NCBI RefSeq assembly: GCF_937616625.2
Contig: NC_065572.1
Coordinates: 35,615,653-35,679,652, forward strand
Direction: 5' to 3'
Length of the DNA: 64,000 bases
Source: Mercurialis annua
Taxonomy: Eukaryota; Streptophyta; Magnoliopsida; Malpighiales; Euphorbiaceae
Shown: positions 26,680 to 36,787 of the stretch, piece after piece
Numbering within the stretch: position 1 is the stretch's first letter
Layout: each line of letters opens with the position of its first letter
Program-made: the position numbers and the translations under genes
The notes under the pieces: model-generated
Told to the model about the DNA's origin: nothing
Database searches by the model: none
The model's input: only the letters and a program-made list of their open reading frames with translations

Positions 26680-27819
26680 CTACGAACTCTGCCCAACACC
26701 ATAACTGTTGGAACCTCTACCACCGTTACCACGGCCACCAAAACCTCTGCCACCAGAACCACGGCCCCGCTGGCCACCAAAAGATTCTGCAGGTTGAGAA
26801 TACCCTATAGACTGTGTAAACGCAGGTCTCTGCTGCTGGTAAGACGACTGCGCCACACTGGAGTTAGACATCTGCTGTCCATATGTCGGACACTCCCTGG
26901 AGAAATGACCCATCTGGCCACAAGAAAAACAACCTCCAGGAGCTAACTGGCACTGTCCATAGTGCCTGCGTCTGCAATTCTGGCAGAACGGAATGTTCGA
27001 TCCACCACTATACCCGCGTCCTGAACCACGGTTACTCCCACTGCTACTAGAACTGTACGGAGAACTCCTAGTACTATGCCTCCCCTTGTTGTGCGTACGG
27101 CGACTCCCCCTATTGGCCTGAGAAGAGCCACTGTAGTAGTTTCCACTACCATGCTGCGTTGGGGCCTGCTGCCCCCTACTAGGAAGATGACTATTTCCCT
27201 TCTGATTTTGGAAAGGGTCAGAGATCGTCCCAAACTGAATCAATGAATTCTCCATCCGTCGAGCACTGTCCACTACTCGAGCGAACTCCATGTATGTCCC
27301 TATCAGCAAAGGGAGAAACTCCGAACCTAAACCCCTAACATAGCGGTCGTTCACTCGCCCTCGATCACCCTGTAGATCTGTAGCAAAACGCCCCAAACGG
27401 ACAAACTCTGTAGTGTAGTCTGTCACTGATCTATCCCCTTTATTCAGATTTAGCAGCTTTTCTCTGAAATTCTCAGTAACAGAGAAGGGTAGACAGTAAC
27501 CTCTGAACCTGTTCACAAAATCAGCCGAAGACAATGTAGCCATCTCTGGCCTGATGTTATCGCACAAACCAGTCCTTAGTTGGACCCTTCAGTGACATCT
27601 CCACAAGCATCACAAATGAAGTCGGAGTCAACTTCGTGTAAGTCATCACCATCTCTCTGTCTGTCGGAATGTGATCGACACTAGCAAGTCCACCCATGCC
27701 AGCTACAGCACCAGCCTGAGGTTGCTGTTGCTGTGCTAACTGACCCAGTACAATACACTGATTCTGCAGAAGAGCCTGGTTGTTCTGCATCTCGACAATC
27801 CCAGCCAAGAAAGTAGTGA
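26680..27819 (-). pseudogene. gag of family A element, C-terminal part
   Basis: The 295-residue frame ending at 26680 contains the retrotransposon gag core (VNRFRGYCLP near the start, DYTTEFVRLGRFATDL and YVRGLGSEF in the middle). A Ser/Gly/Arg-rich linker follows, then two zinc knuckles: CQNCRRRHYGQC at about residues 195-206 and the canonical CFSCGQMGHFSREC at 213-226. The first part of gag (27560-27819) is in a different frame, so there is a frameshift near 27560. Gag forms the virus-like particle and binds element RNA. The upstream end is interrupted by a solo LTR and resumes at 30609. Confidence 0.93.
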
Positions 27820-30608
27820 TGTAACACCCCGTATTTTTTCTAACTTGTTCCGTTAGCCCAAACGATACCTTGGGTTCGTTGAGTGGTTTGATCACTTAGA
27901 TTCGCGTGTCGAAGGTTCCAAACCTTTTAAAATGTGTTTTAAGATGTATTAGAAGTAACCTCGGAGTTTGAAACGTTTTCGATTTAAATTTCAAAATCTC
28001 AAAATTTCATCGGAGGTAGTAGCATTTCGCGAGCGCCACATGCATGAATCACGGGCGCGATTCATGTATCGCGGGCACGAAGGAGGTGTAGCGGGCGCGA
28101 CGCATGCACTGTGCAGTTCGCTGATTTCTATTTAAACTCACCTAATTCGACCTAAACTGATTTTACACTTTTCTAAAAACCCTAACACGACACATACTCT
28201 CTGATTTTCATATTCCACCTATTCCTAAGCCTTTGGTGATCATTAGTAAGTATTTTCATCATTTCTTTAAGGTTTAATTCATGTTTTATCTATCCTTGGG
28301 TTGTGTGCTCATTAGCTTTGGGTTGTTGTTTGTTCTTAGGCTGATTTGGATTGTTCTTATTGCTGGGTTTTCTTGTTTTGTGTTATCTCAAAAGGTTAGT
28401 AGATCTAATCCCTTATTTTGTGTTGTTGAGATTGTTAGCTTTTCTATTGGATTCGATACATTGGGTGGTTTGAGTATATTTTATGTTTGTATTGATTTTA
28501 AATCTGTAAATGGTTGATTTAAGATGTTATTGGCTTGTTCATATTACTTGTACCTTGGGTGGTTTGGTTTAGATGTTACAATTGAAAGGTTTATCAAATT
28601 GCTAACATTTTTGGGTTGTCAATTCTGTTTTGAAACTCTAATAAAATCTGGAAATTTCAAGCGAATGAATCATAGGGTGTTAGATACTTAACAATACTTT
28701 GGGTGGCTTGGAGAAATCGTTTAAGTAGATTAGTGTTGCATTTGATTAAAGTTTTTGGGCTAAACTCTGTTTTGATTTAAAAACTAAATCTGGAAATTTC
28801 TTTTAAAAAGGTTAAAAGGGTGTTTGTTAACAATTGTTTCATTGAGTGATTTGAGGTAATTGTCTAATGGCTAAAACATATGTTAAATATGGTTTTGATG
28901 GTTTAAATCGCTGTTTTAAGAACATATATATGTGGCTGGAAATTTGTAAGTTTAAGAATTTATTTTATAAAGTAAAATCGAATACTTTGGGTCTCTTTTG
29001 GTTGTTGGCTTAATTTGCTAAGTGTTGTGGTTTTGCCCTAGCTTTGAGACATACTTAGGGTGATTTTAATCAAGTTACTAAGGGCTGGAAATTGTTTACT
29101 AATTGGTTTAAACTTATTTCAGGATGTTAGTTCTATCTTAGGTTGTGGTTTGATTTTGATTAAACTATATAAGGCATATAAGGGTGTTATTTGTCATGTA
29201 AGGTTTTGATTGATTTATTCTATTTTCAAGTTGATACTTAAAAGATGTTGAATCTTATTGATTCTATTTAAGGTGTTATATTTCAATGTACTTGGGGTGC
29301 TACTTGCTAAGTGTTAGCAAGCTTAATTGTTTATGGCATTATTAAGTTTCGGTGTGAGTTCTTATTTAAAAACTGAATTTGGTTTCATTTAAGGTTTGAC
29401 TAAAGACTTTGGCTTTAAATTTGGTTTATGGTTGGGTCGGGTTAGACGTGGTCTTCTGACATGTTGTGTTAGGCTATACTGCAGTAAGGCCAACACACTA
29501 CTTTGGGAACTGTTATTGTTTTGAAGATTATTGAAGTATGTAAGACTTTGGTTTTGTTTTTTTAAAGATATGAACTCACCTAAACTGAACTTGCCTTATT
29601 TGGATAATTAGTTGTATGGATGTTTAGTTGTACTTTGATTACCTTGTTTGATTGTTGGTTGCAATGCTAGTCCTATGTGGAGTCTAGTATTCTTAGAGAT
29701 AGGGGTTGTTCGGAATTTTACTTATATTATGTTTTAGACCCGCCGACTGCTCGTGCTACGGAGTCTACGCAGGGTTAGCTGTTGCCAAGACTTACGTGGA
29801 TAAGCAAGCAGTGAGTTTATAGTGTTATTTACTGCTTTATTAAGTACCGCACATTATTTTAGTATATCAATTGTTTGTGAACTGTTTTAAGGATTATGGA
29901 TCTGGATTGAAACGAGCTACTCGATAGGCTTGTATCGAGACTGTGTGCACCGGTAAGTACTTTGGGATTGGCTGACGAATGTCTGGCCTACTTTGGGAAT
30001 CGATGAGGATATGTTCCAATCTACTTTGGGTTAAATACTTTGGGATTTCATTTAAATACTGTTTTCCATAATCAAGTATATATATTAGTATAAAAGGATT
30101 TGTTTTAAGGGTTTTAAACTTAATAAATGTAAATAGCATTATGAACTCATCTTAGTATATCTGACCCCGTTGTTTTCCCAACTTTCCAGGTTTATGATTT
30201 TGAGAGCGGTGGTCATCTCCGATCTTTTGATTCCTCGGAGGTCTTTTTATGATATCAGACTAGTTACTGTTTTACCTCTTAGACCGCAGTAGAACTAGTT
30301 GTCTTAATATTATACTTGGTTTTGTCGTAGTGGTACGACTTTTATATTATTATACTTTGGTATGTTTCATTGGGTTATTTATATATATATGAGGCATGTT
30401 TCATAGTTTTGGATTGTTATTAAAAGCGTATATTAGAACTGCTATATAAGTTGTTCGACCTAGGCTGAAGTCTCGGTTGCCCCCCGAGCATTGGTTTTCT
30501 TGCAGGTTTATTTGTTTATAAGGTTTTCCACGAGGCTTGCTATGGGTTTTGGTACGACAATACCTATACCTTAGCGCCGGTCGCGATCCACGAATTTGGG
30601 TCGTGACA
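27820..30608 (+). mobile_element. Solo LTR, family C, inserted in gag (AGTGA target duplication)
   Basis: This 2,789-bp element starts TGTAACACCCCG and ends GGGTCGTGACA. AGTGA flanks it at 27815-27819 and 30609-30613. Removing the LTR and one AGTGA restores a continuous gag reading frame across the site, which proves the insertion order. It carries GC-rich repeats at 28026-28110 followed by a TATA-like TATTTAAA at 28128. The remainder is AT-rich with no coding potential; the small open frames at 28281-28517 and 29894-30139 are not credible genes. Confidence 0.95.
28026..28110. promoter_or_regulatory. GC-rich repeat cluster in family C LTR
   Basis: Several copies of GCGGGCGCGA-like decamers are interleaved with ATGCATGAATC and GATTCATGTATC, which are near mirror partners. 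The cluster lies about 20-100 bases upstream of TATTTAAA (28128-28135). The position suggests promoter elements; this is inference. The partner LTR has the same cluster at 34266-34350. Confidence 0.65.
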
Positions 30609-30871
30609 AGTGAAGTCGAACGCCTGCATATTCGGTGCCTACTGCACATTCGGTGCTTGAACACCTGCTGCACCACATCCTCTAGCTCCACCTCTACCAA
30701 CACCAGCTCCTCTACCTCTACCTCTACCTCTGCCAGCACCTCTACCTCTACCACGTCCAGCATTTTCTGAACTGGTGGTACGTTCTGATCGACTTCCATG
30801 GAAATAGCATCATCAGCCTTAGCGTCTTGCTCTGCCGCATCACGAGCACGAGTACGAACAACATTCTCCAT
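30609..30871 (-). pseudogene. gag of family A element, N-terminal part
   Basis: Read on the minus strand from an ATG at 30871 (MENVVRTRARDAAEQ). One frame then becomes a run of Val/Glu, but the neighbouring frame gives a Gly-Arg repeat (GRGRGRGAGRGRG) ending APNMQAFDF, which joins in frame to the gag sequence at 27819 once the LTR is removed. A frameshift near 30770 and a TAG inside the segment break it. The Arg-Gly tract would be expected to bind nucleic acid. The start codon choice is tentative. Confidence 0.75.
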
Positions 30872-31198
30872 ATCCTAAGGATTGACCAAAAACAATTTAA
30901 ATAACACATAATTCATACCCAAGTATGAAACAAACACGTAACAATTAGGATTTCCCGAGAAATCAACAACAATAAAGTATTCACCCAAGTGAAATAAAAT
31001 TAACATTTAACAACATCCAATCAACATACAATGACTGACTCGACGCAATCCTATTGGTGTAGGCAGAATATTTTTAAAATCAAAAGATGACGTTTTTAAA
31101 GACATGACAGAAACCTATATCCGCAGTAGTTCCTAAGACACAACCTTACTTAACAGAGTAAACACATAGCAAGCAAATGGCCTTGGTTTGAAACCAAA
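30872..31198 (-). other. Leader of family A element between primer binding site and gag
   Basis: About 330 bases, AT-rich, with no open frame of note. This is the usual position of the packaging and leader sequence in an LTR retrotransposon, and I see no distinctive motif. Confidence 0.6.
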
Positions 31199-31210
31199 CC
31201 TCTGATACCA
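31199..31210 (-). other. Primer binding site (initiator tRNA-Met type), family A
   Basis: On the minus strand the LTR end TGACA is followed by AACT and then TGGTATCAGAGG, which is the complement of the 3' end of plant initiator tRNA-Met for at least 11 bases. This is the start site for minus-strand DNA synthesis. It fixes the orientation of the element and the LTR end at 31215. Confidence 0.93.
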
Positions 31211-33814
31211 AGTTTGTCACGACCCATTTTCATAAACCGCGACTGGCGCTAGGGTATGGGTAATATAGTACCAAAACCCGTAGCTAGCCTTTCAATTAAC
31301 ATACAAACACATAAACCTGCAAAAAACCAATGCTCGGGGGCAACCGAGACATCAGCCTAATTCTAGCAGTTATAATATTCAACAGTTACTATAACATGCT
31401 TATCCAATTCCGAGTCTAAAATAGATTTAACATAAACAATGTAAATAATGTAACATGCCAAAGCAATATAACTAGTCGAACCAATCCGACAAAAACTATA
31501 ATAATAACAAAGACATCTAGTTACTACTGCGGTCTAAGAATAAAATAATTTTACAGTTTATCAAAAATAAATGGAACCTCCGAAGAAAAGTAAATGCGGA
31601 GATCATCAGACTCTCTCAGATCATAACCCTGGGAAAAATTGGGAAAACAGCGGGGTCAGATATACTGAGATAAGTTTATACCACTATCTACATTTATTAA
31701 GTGGAAAACCTTTAAAACCGTTTAAAACATTTAATAATGATATTATGAGTAATAGTTGGAACCCTAATCCATAATTCTAAATAAATAACATAATCAAATA
31801 GGCATGGTCGCGAGAGCTGAGCTACACCGAGTTACCACTGACCACACTTTACCATATCCAGAGTCCCGAGAGCTGTGCTACACCGAGTTACTCTATTTGG
31901 TCCCGAGAGCTATGCTCACACCGAGTTACCACATTTCCATATTTACCTTACCCAGATCATTACCGGTGCGCACGCAGTCCTAATGATGCCCATTAGGTAG
32001 CATGTTCCAACTAGAATCCATAATATAAAAACAGTTCGAAATATACGTACAGTATATATATTTATTATTACAATAACAATTTACTTAATAAAACGGTAAA
32101 TAGTAAGTACAAACTCACTGCTTCCTAATCCACATGATAACTGGCAAGCAACTAATCCTGGTTCGCCTCTGAAGCATGAACAGTAGACGGGTCTAGACAG
32201 ATAAAATAATTATTAAAACAGACCCTAACTCTAGAGAGTACTAGACACCACATAGGAATAGCACAAATAACACGTCGGGAATAAACAATCCAAAGCAACA
32301 CAAAAATACCCAATAGGTAATAAAGACCAATTAATACAAATCTATTGAGTTCTCGCTTTAAAATCCAATTTATAAATATTATTTAATAATCTTTAAATAA
32401 TAATTAATTTCCAAGTAGTGGGTTAGCCGAGTTATCATTAACTACCAAGCTAACCTCACTTGTCGGATGACCCAAGTCTAACCCGACTCAAAACGTTTAT
32501 AATATATAAACCCGAGTTTATATTTATAAAATAATTCGATAATAGAATAATCCATTTTAAAAGCGGAACTCAATAACTTCAATTTCAAGTAACCCAAGTT
32601 ACAACCCAAAAATCTAACCATTTTAAGTTTATAAATGTTTAGGGCTAAATAGTACTTTAGTCAATTAGTGACTAAACTTTACTTTAGCCTATTAGGGACT
32701 AAACTGTACTTTAGCCAATTTGATATTTAAAATCAAATTAATTACTTCTGTTATCATTAATACAAAATATAACGTTACTAATCAAAAACTTACTTAAATA
32801 AGTTTTAAAAACGTTTAGGGGCTAAATTGTAATTTAGCCACTTGATATTCTAAATCAATTATAATTACCCGAGTAATTACTTTAACTTAAGTTTGTAAAA
32901 TAGTTATCGTTTATAATAATTTACCTATAAATCATAACAGAAATTAATTGTTTACGAAACAAAAGGTAAACTAACTTAAAGCCTTTATTCGATTTAAGTG
33001 AAACATTTTGCTGACCAAAAACAGCAATTAACCATCTTCCTCCTTTAAACATTCAAATCCCCGCCTAACTCATCAACCAATTTGCAGAACCATAAATCTC
33101 TAGAATAACTCAACCTAGGCTTCCAAACAAAACTCTCATCACGGTTTAGGCAATTTCAAAAACCTCACTTAGGCAACAACCACGAACGATCAGTAATCAA
33201 ATAAAGAACATTACAATAGCCATCACCGTACTGGTTCGTTTCAAAAAAAAAACGAAGAACAATATTTCCAGAAACGATGAAACGATTTCAAACTGAGTTT
33301 ATTCAACTAGCATCTAACGTACCAAGTGATATGTAACAATTTATATGAATGAATCAAAGCCAAACATCAAGAAAGGAATCGGCAGTAACAACTTCACAAG
33401 AACAGACCCTTTATAACCTTAAAACGGAAACCGTACGGCGATTGAAACGAGATCGATTACGTACCGTTCAACAAAAACGAGGTGGGGAATCGAAGGGAAT
33501 TGAGTCTACAATCTCCGGGATCAAACGGTTCTGATTTTGATCTAATAACGAAAGAGAACGAAGAAATTTACGGAGATGCCGTTTATAAGCTAAAACAAAA
33601 TTTATGAAGAACAACTTACCTATAGCACGCCAAGGTTTTCAATGATGATTTGCACCACGAGGTTCAGAGATTGGTCAATTTAAAAGGCTGCTAGGGTTTG
33701 ATGAAATTGTGGTGAATGAATTAGGTTTAAAAGATTGATATATAAAGAAGGAAAATCAGTTGGGATTCGGCTGAAATCTCGCGAGCAAAAGAATGGCTCA
33801 AAGGCACGATTCGT

Positions 33815-33962
33815 TTCTCGAACGAGAACAGCCAAATGGCCTGGTTCTCGTTCGAGAAAGCCTGGTCTCGTAGGAGACCAGGCACCAAACGAGGTTCTCG
33901 TTCGAGAATTCATGGTCTCGAACGAGACCTAACGTGATTTCTCAGGTCTCGTTTGAGACCTG
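33815..33962. promoter_or_regulatory. Cluster of palindromes upstream of the family A TATA box
   Basis: The short dyads in this stretch include TTCTCGAACGAGAA (33815), TTCTCGTTCGAGAA (33845 and 33895), CCTGGTCTC-GTAG-GAGACCAGG (33861), GGTCTCGAACGAGACC (33914) and a near-perfect CAGGTCTCGTTTGAGACCTG (33943). On the minus strand they lie 70-220 bases upstream of TTTATATATC. The spacing and repetition suggest regulatory binding sites, which is inference. Confidence 0.75.
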
Positions 33963-34057
33963 AGTCACACGGCAGTGGTTCAGCCATTTGGTTGAACCAC
34001 GAGTCCAAAGGAGTATTTTTTTTGAAACCGGACCTAGAATCGAACCGGACCACGAGC

Positions 34058-36702
34058 TGTAACACCCCGTATTTTTCTAACTAGTTCCTTTAAGCCCAAA
34101 CGGTACCTTGGGTTCGTTTGAGTGGTTCGACCACTTAGATTCATGTTTCGAAGGTTCCAAACCTTTTAAAATATGTTTTAAGATGTATTGGAAGTAATCT
34201 CGAAGTTTGAAATGTTTTCGATTTCAATTTCAAAATCTCAAATTTTCATCGGAGGCAGTAGCATTTCGCGGGCGCGACATGCATGAATCAAGGGCGCGAT
34301 TCATGTATCGCGGGCGCGATATAGGTGTAGCGGGCGCGACGCGTGCACTGTTCAGTTCGTTGATTTCTATTTAAACTCAGTTAATTCGACCTAATCTAAT
34401 TTTACGCTTTCTTTAAAACCCTAAACCGGCTGTAGCATTTCTTTTAGTCATTTTCTATCATTCCTAAGCCTATTTCCATAAATTGCAAGTATTTCTAATC
34501 CTTTCCTTATGGTTTAATCCATTAATTATCATTGCTATCGATTATAAATTCATTAGCAATCGTATGGGTTGATTGTAGGCTGATTTTGGATCTATATTTC
34601 GGAGTTTCTCTTGATTGTTGTTCTTAATCCATCTCAAGAGGTTAGTGGCTTAAATCTCTTGCTTTGATTTGTAGAGATTGCTAGATATTCATTTGCTTCG
34701 ATACCTTGGGTGGTTTGATTATAATTTCTTGTTTCTTGAATTATAAATTCTGGAAATATTAATTTGATGTTATATTAGTCTCTTGAATTTCATTTGTAGT
34801 TTGGGTGATTTGGTTTTAACGTTACAATTTATAGACTTATCGAATTGCTAAAGATTTTGGGTTATAATATGTTTTGATGCTTATTTAAAAATCTGGAAAT
34901 TTCTTAAAAGCTAATCTTAGATTGTTAGACATTAAACATACATTGGGTGTGTTGGGGGAATCTTGTGAACGGATTTTAGTATTGTTTGATTAGTGCTTTT
35001 GAGATAAAATTATGTTTTAAGGTTAAACTAAAATCTAGAAAATTTAAAGTAATAGAACATAAGGTATTAGATGCTAAACAATACATGGCGAAATTTTGAG
35101 AAATCGTTTAAATGGAATAGCGTATAGTTTGGTTAACATTTTGAAATTAAACTCGGTTTGAACTTATTACTAAGGGCTGGAAATTTTTAGGAGATGGTTT
35201 AAAACTTGTTAAAAGAATGTTAGATTATCTTAGGTTGTGGTTTAATGTAAATTAAGTAATATAAGGCATACAAGGTGTTATATGTGATGTAGGGTTTCGG
35301 TTGAACTATATTAGCTTCAAGTTGATACTTGAAAGGCGTTGAATCTTATTGATTCTATTTGAGGTAACATAATTAAATGTACTTGGGGTGCTACTTGCTA
35401 AGTGTTAACAAGCTAAATTGTATATGGCATTATTAAGCTATGGTGTGAGTTCTTATTTTAAATAACTTTGATTTCATTTAAGGTTTGATTAAAGACTTTG
35501 GTTTTAAACTTGGTTTATGGATGGGTCGGGCTAGACGTGGTCTCCCGACATGTTGTGTTGAGCTATACTGCAGTAAGGCTAACACACTACTTTGAGAACT
35601 GTAATTGTTTTGTAAAGACTATTTAAGTATTTAAGTACTTTGGTTTCGTTTTAAAAGATAAGAACTCACCTAAGCTTAACTTGCCTTATTTGTTAATTAG
35701 TTATATGGATACTTGATGGTATTTTGATTACCTTGTTTGAATTTTTGGTTGTGTTGTGAAATGCTAGTCCTATATGGATTCTAGTATTCTTAGAGTTAGG
35801 GGTTGTTCAGATTTTGACTTATACAATATTTTATACCCATCGACTGCTCGTGCTTCGGAGTCTACGCAGGGTTAGCTGTTTGCCAAGATTCAGTGGACAA
35901 GCAAGCAGTGAGTTTATAGTGTTATTTACCGCTTTATTAAGTACCGCACATTATATTAGTATATCAAATGTTTATGAACTGTTTTAAGGATTATGGATCT
36001 GGATTGATATGAGCTACTCGATAGGCTTGTATCGAGACTGTGTGCACCAGTAAGTACTTTGGGATTGGCTGACAAATGTCTGGCCTACTTTGGGAATCGA
36101 TGAGGATATGTTTCCATATACTTTGGGTTAAATACTTTGGGATTTCATTTCAATATTGTATTCCATAATCAAGTATATATATTAGTATAAAAGGATTTGT
36201 TTTAAGGGTTTTAAACTTAATAAATGTAAATAGCATTATGAACCCATCTCAGTATATTTGACCCCGTTGTTTCCCAAACTTTCTAGGTTTATGATTTTGA
36301 GAGCGTTGGTCATCTCCGATCTTTTGATTCCTCGGAGGTCTTTTATGTTATCAGACTAGTTTACTGTTTTACTTCTTAGACCGCAGTAGAACTAGTTGTC
36401 TTTAATATTGTACTTTGGTTTGTCGTAGTGGTACGACTTTTATATTATTATACTTTGGTATGTTACATTGGATTAGTTATATATGAGGCATGTTTCATAG
36501 TTTCGAATTGCTATTAAGTAATTATATTAGAACTGCTATATATGTTGTTAGACTTAGGCTGAAGTCTCGGTTGCCCCCGAGCATTGGTTTTCTTGCAGGT
36601 TTATATTGAATATATGGTTTTCCGCGAGGCTTGCTACGGGTTTTGGTACGACCATACCCATACCCTAGCGCCGGTCGCGATCCATGAAATTGGGTCGTGA
36701 CA
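34058..36702 (+). mobile_element. Solo LTR, family C, inside the family A LTR (CGAGC target duplication)
   Basis: This 2,645-bp element starts TGTAACACCCCG and ends GGGTCGTGACA. CGAGC flanks it at 34053-34057 and 36703-36707. It is a close relative of 27820-30608, in the same orientation, but the different target duplications show that the two are separate insertions. The GC-rich cluster at 34266-34350 and TATTTAAA at 34368 are in the same relative place as in the other copy. There is no coding region. Confidence 0.95.
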
Positions 36703-36787
36703 CGAGCTAACCACAAACTTAAATAAATCCTCAAAATGCATCATGAAGCACGTCGGTAAATATCAATACATTATACGGGTTATTACA

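Larger units (their letters stand above)
24978..36787 (-). mobile_element. Truncated Ty3/gypsy element, family A (Tekay/Del-like)
   Basis: Read on the minus strand, the order is 5' LTR (31215-36787), a 4-base spacer, primer binding site, leader, gag, protease, reverse transcriptase and the start of RNase H. The rest of RNase H, integrase, any chromodomain, polypurine tract and 3' LTR are missing, so the element is cut at 24978. Two family C solo LTRs are nested in it (27820-30608 and 34058-36702). The coding region has several stops and frameshifts and cannot make a working polyprotein. The LTR end at 36787 is intact and the next bases (ACTTT) should be the target duplication, but no matching partner exists on the truncated side. 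The clade is inferred from protease, reverse transcriptase and gag motifs and LTR length. Confidence 0.93.
31215..36787 (-). mobile_element. 5' LTR of family A element, split by a nested solo LTR
   Basis: On the minus strand this LTR starts TGTAATAACCCG at 36787 and ends GGGTCGTGACA at 31215. Without the nested element and its duplication it is 2,923 bp. A TATATA box (33737-33745) lies just downstream, on the minus strand, of a cluster of palindromes (33815-33962). About 31806-31935 holds three imperfect copies of a 30-base unit with AACTCGGTGTAGC and AGCTCTCGGGAC (minus-strand reading), which the solo LTR at 148 lacks. Several degenerate copies of a TTTAGTCCCTAA-type repeat lie around 32640-32830. 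Confidence 0.92.

Noticed and set aside
28281..28517. 78-codon hydrophobic frame
   Set aside because: It lies in AT-rich LTR sequence, has no domain and is not preserved in the sister LTR.
30401..30871. Acidic Val/Glu-repeat protein on the minus strand
   Set aside because: It is the gag Arg-Gly tract read one frame off, and it runs on into the nested LTR.
27820..36702. Family C LTRs as the two ends of one complete element
   Set aside because: Each has its own different 5-bp target duplication, and what lies between them is a minus-strand family A element.
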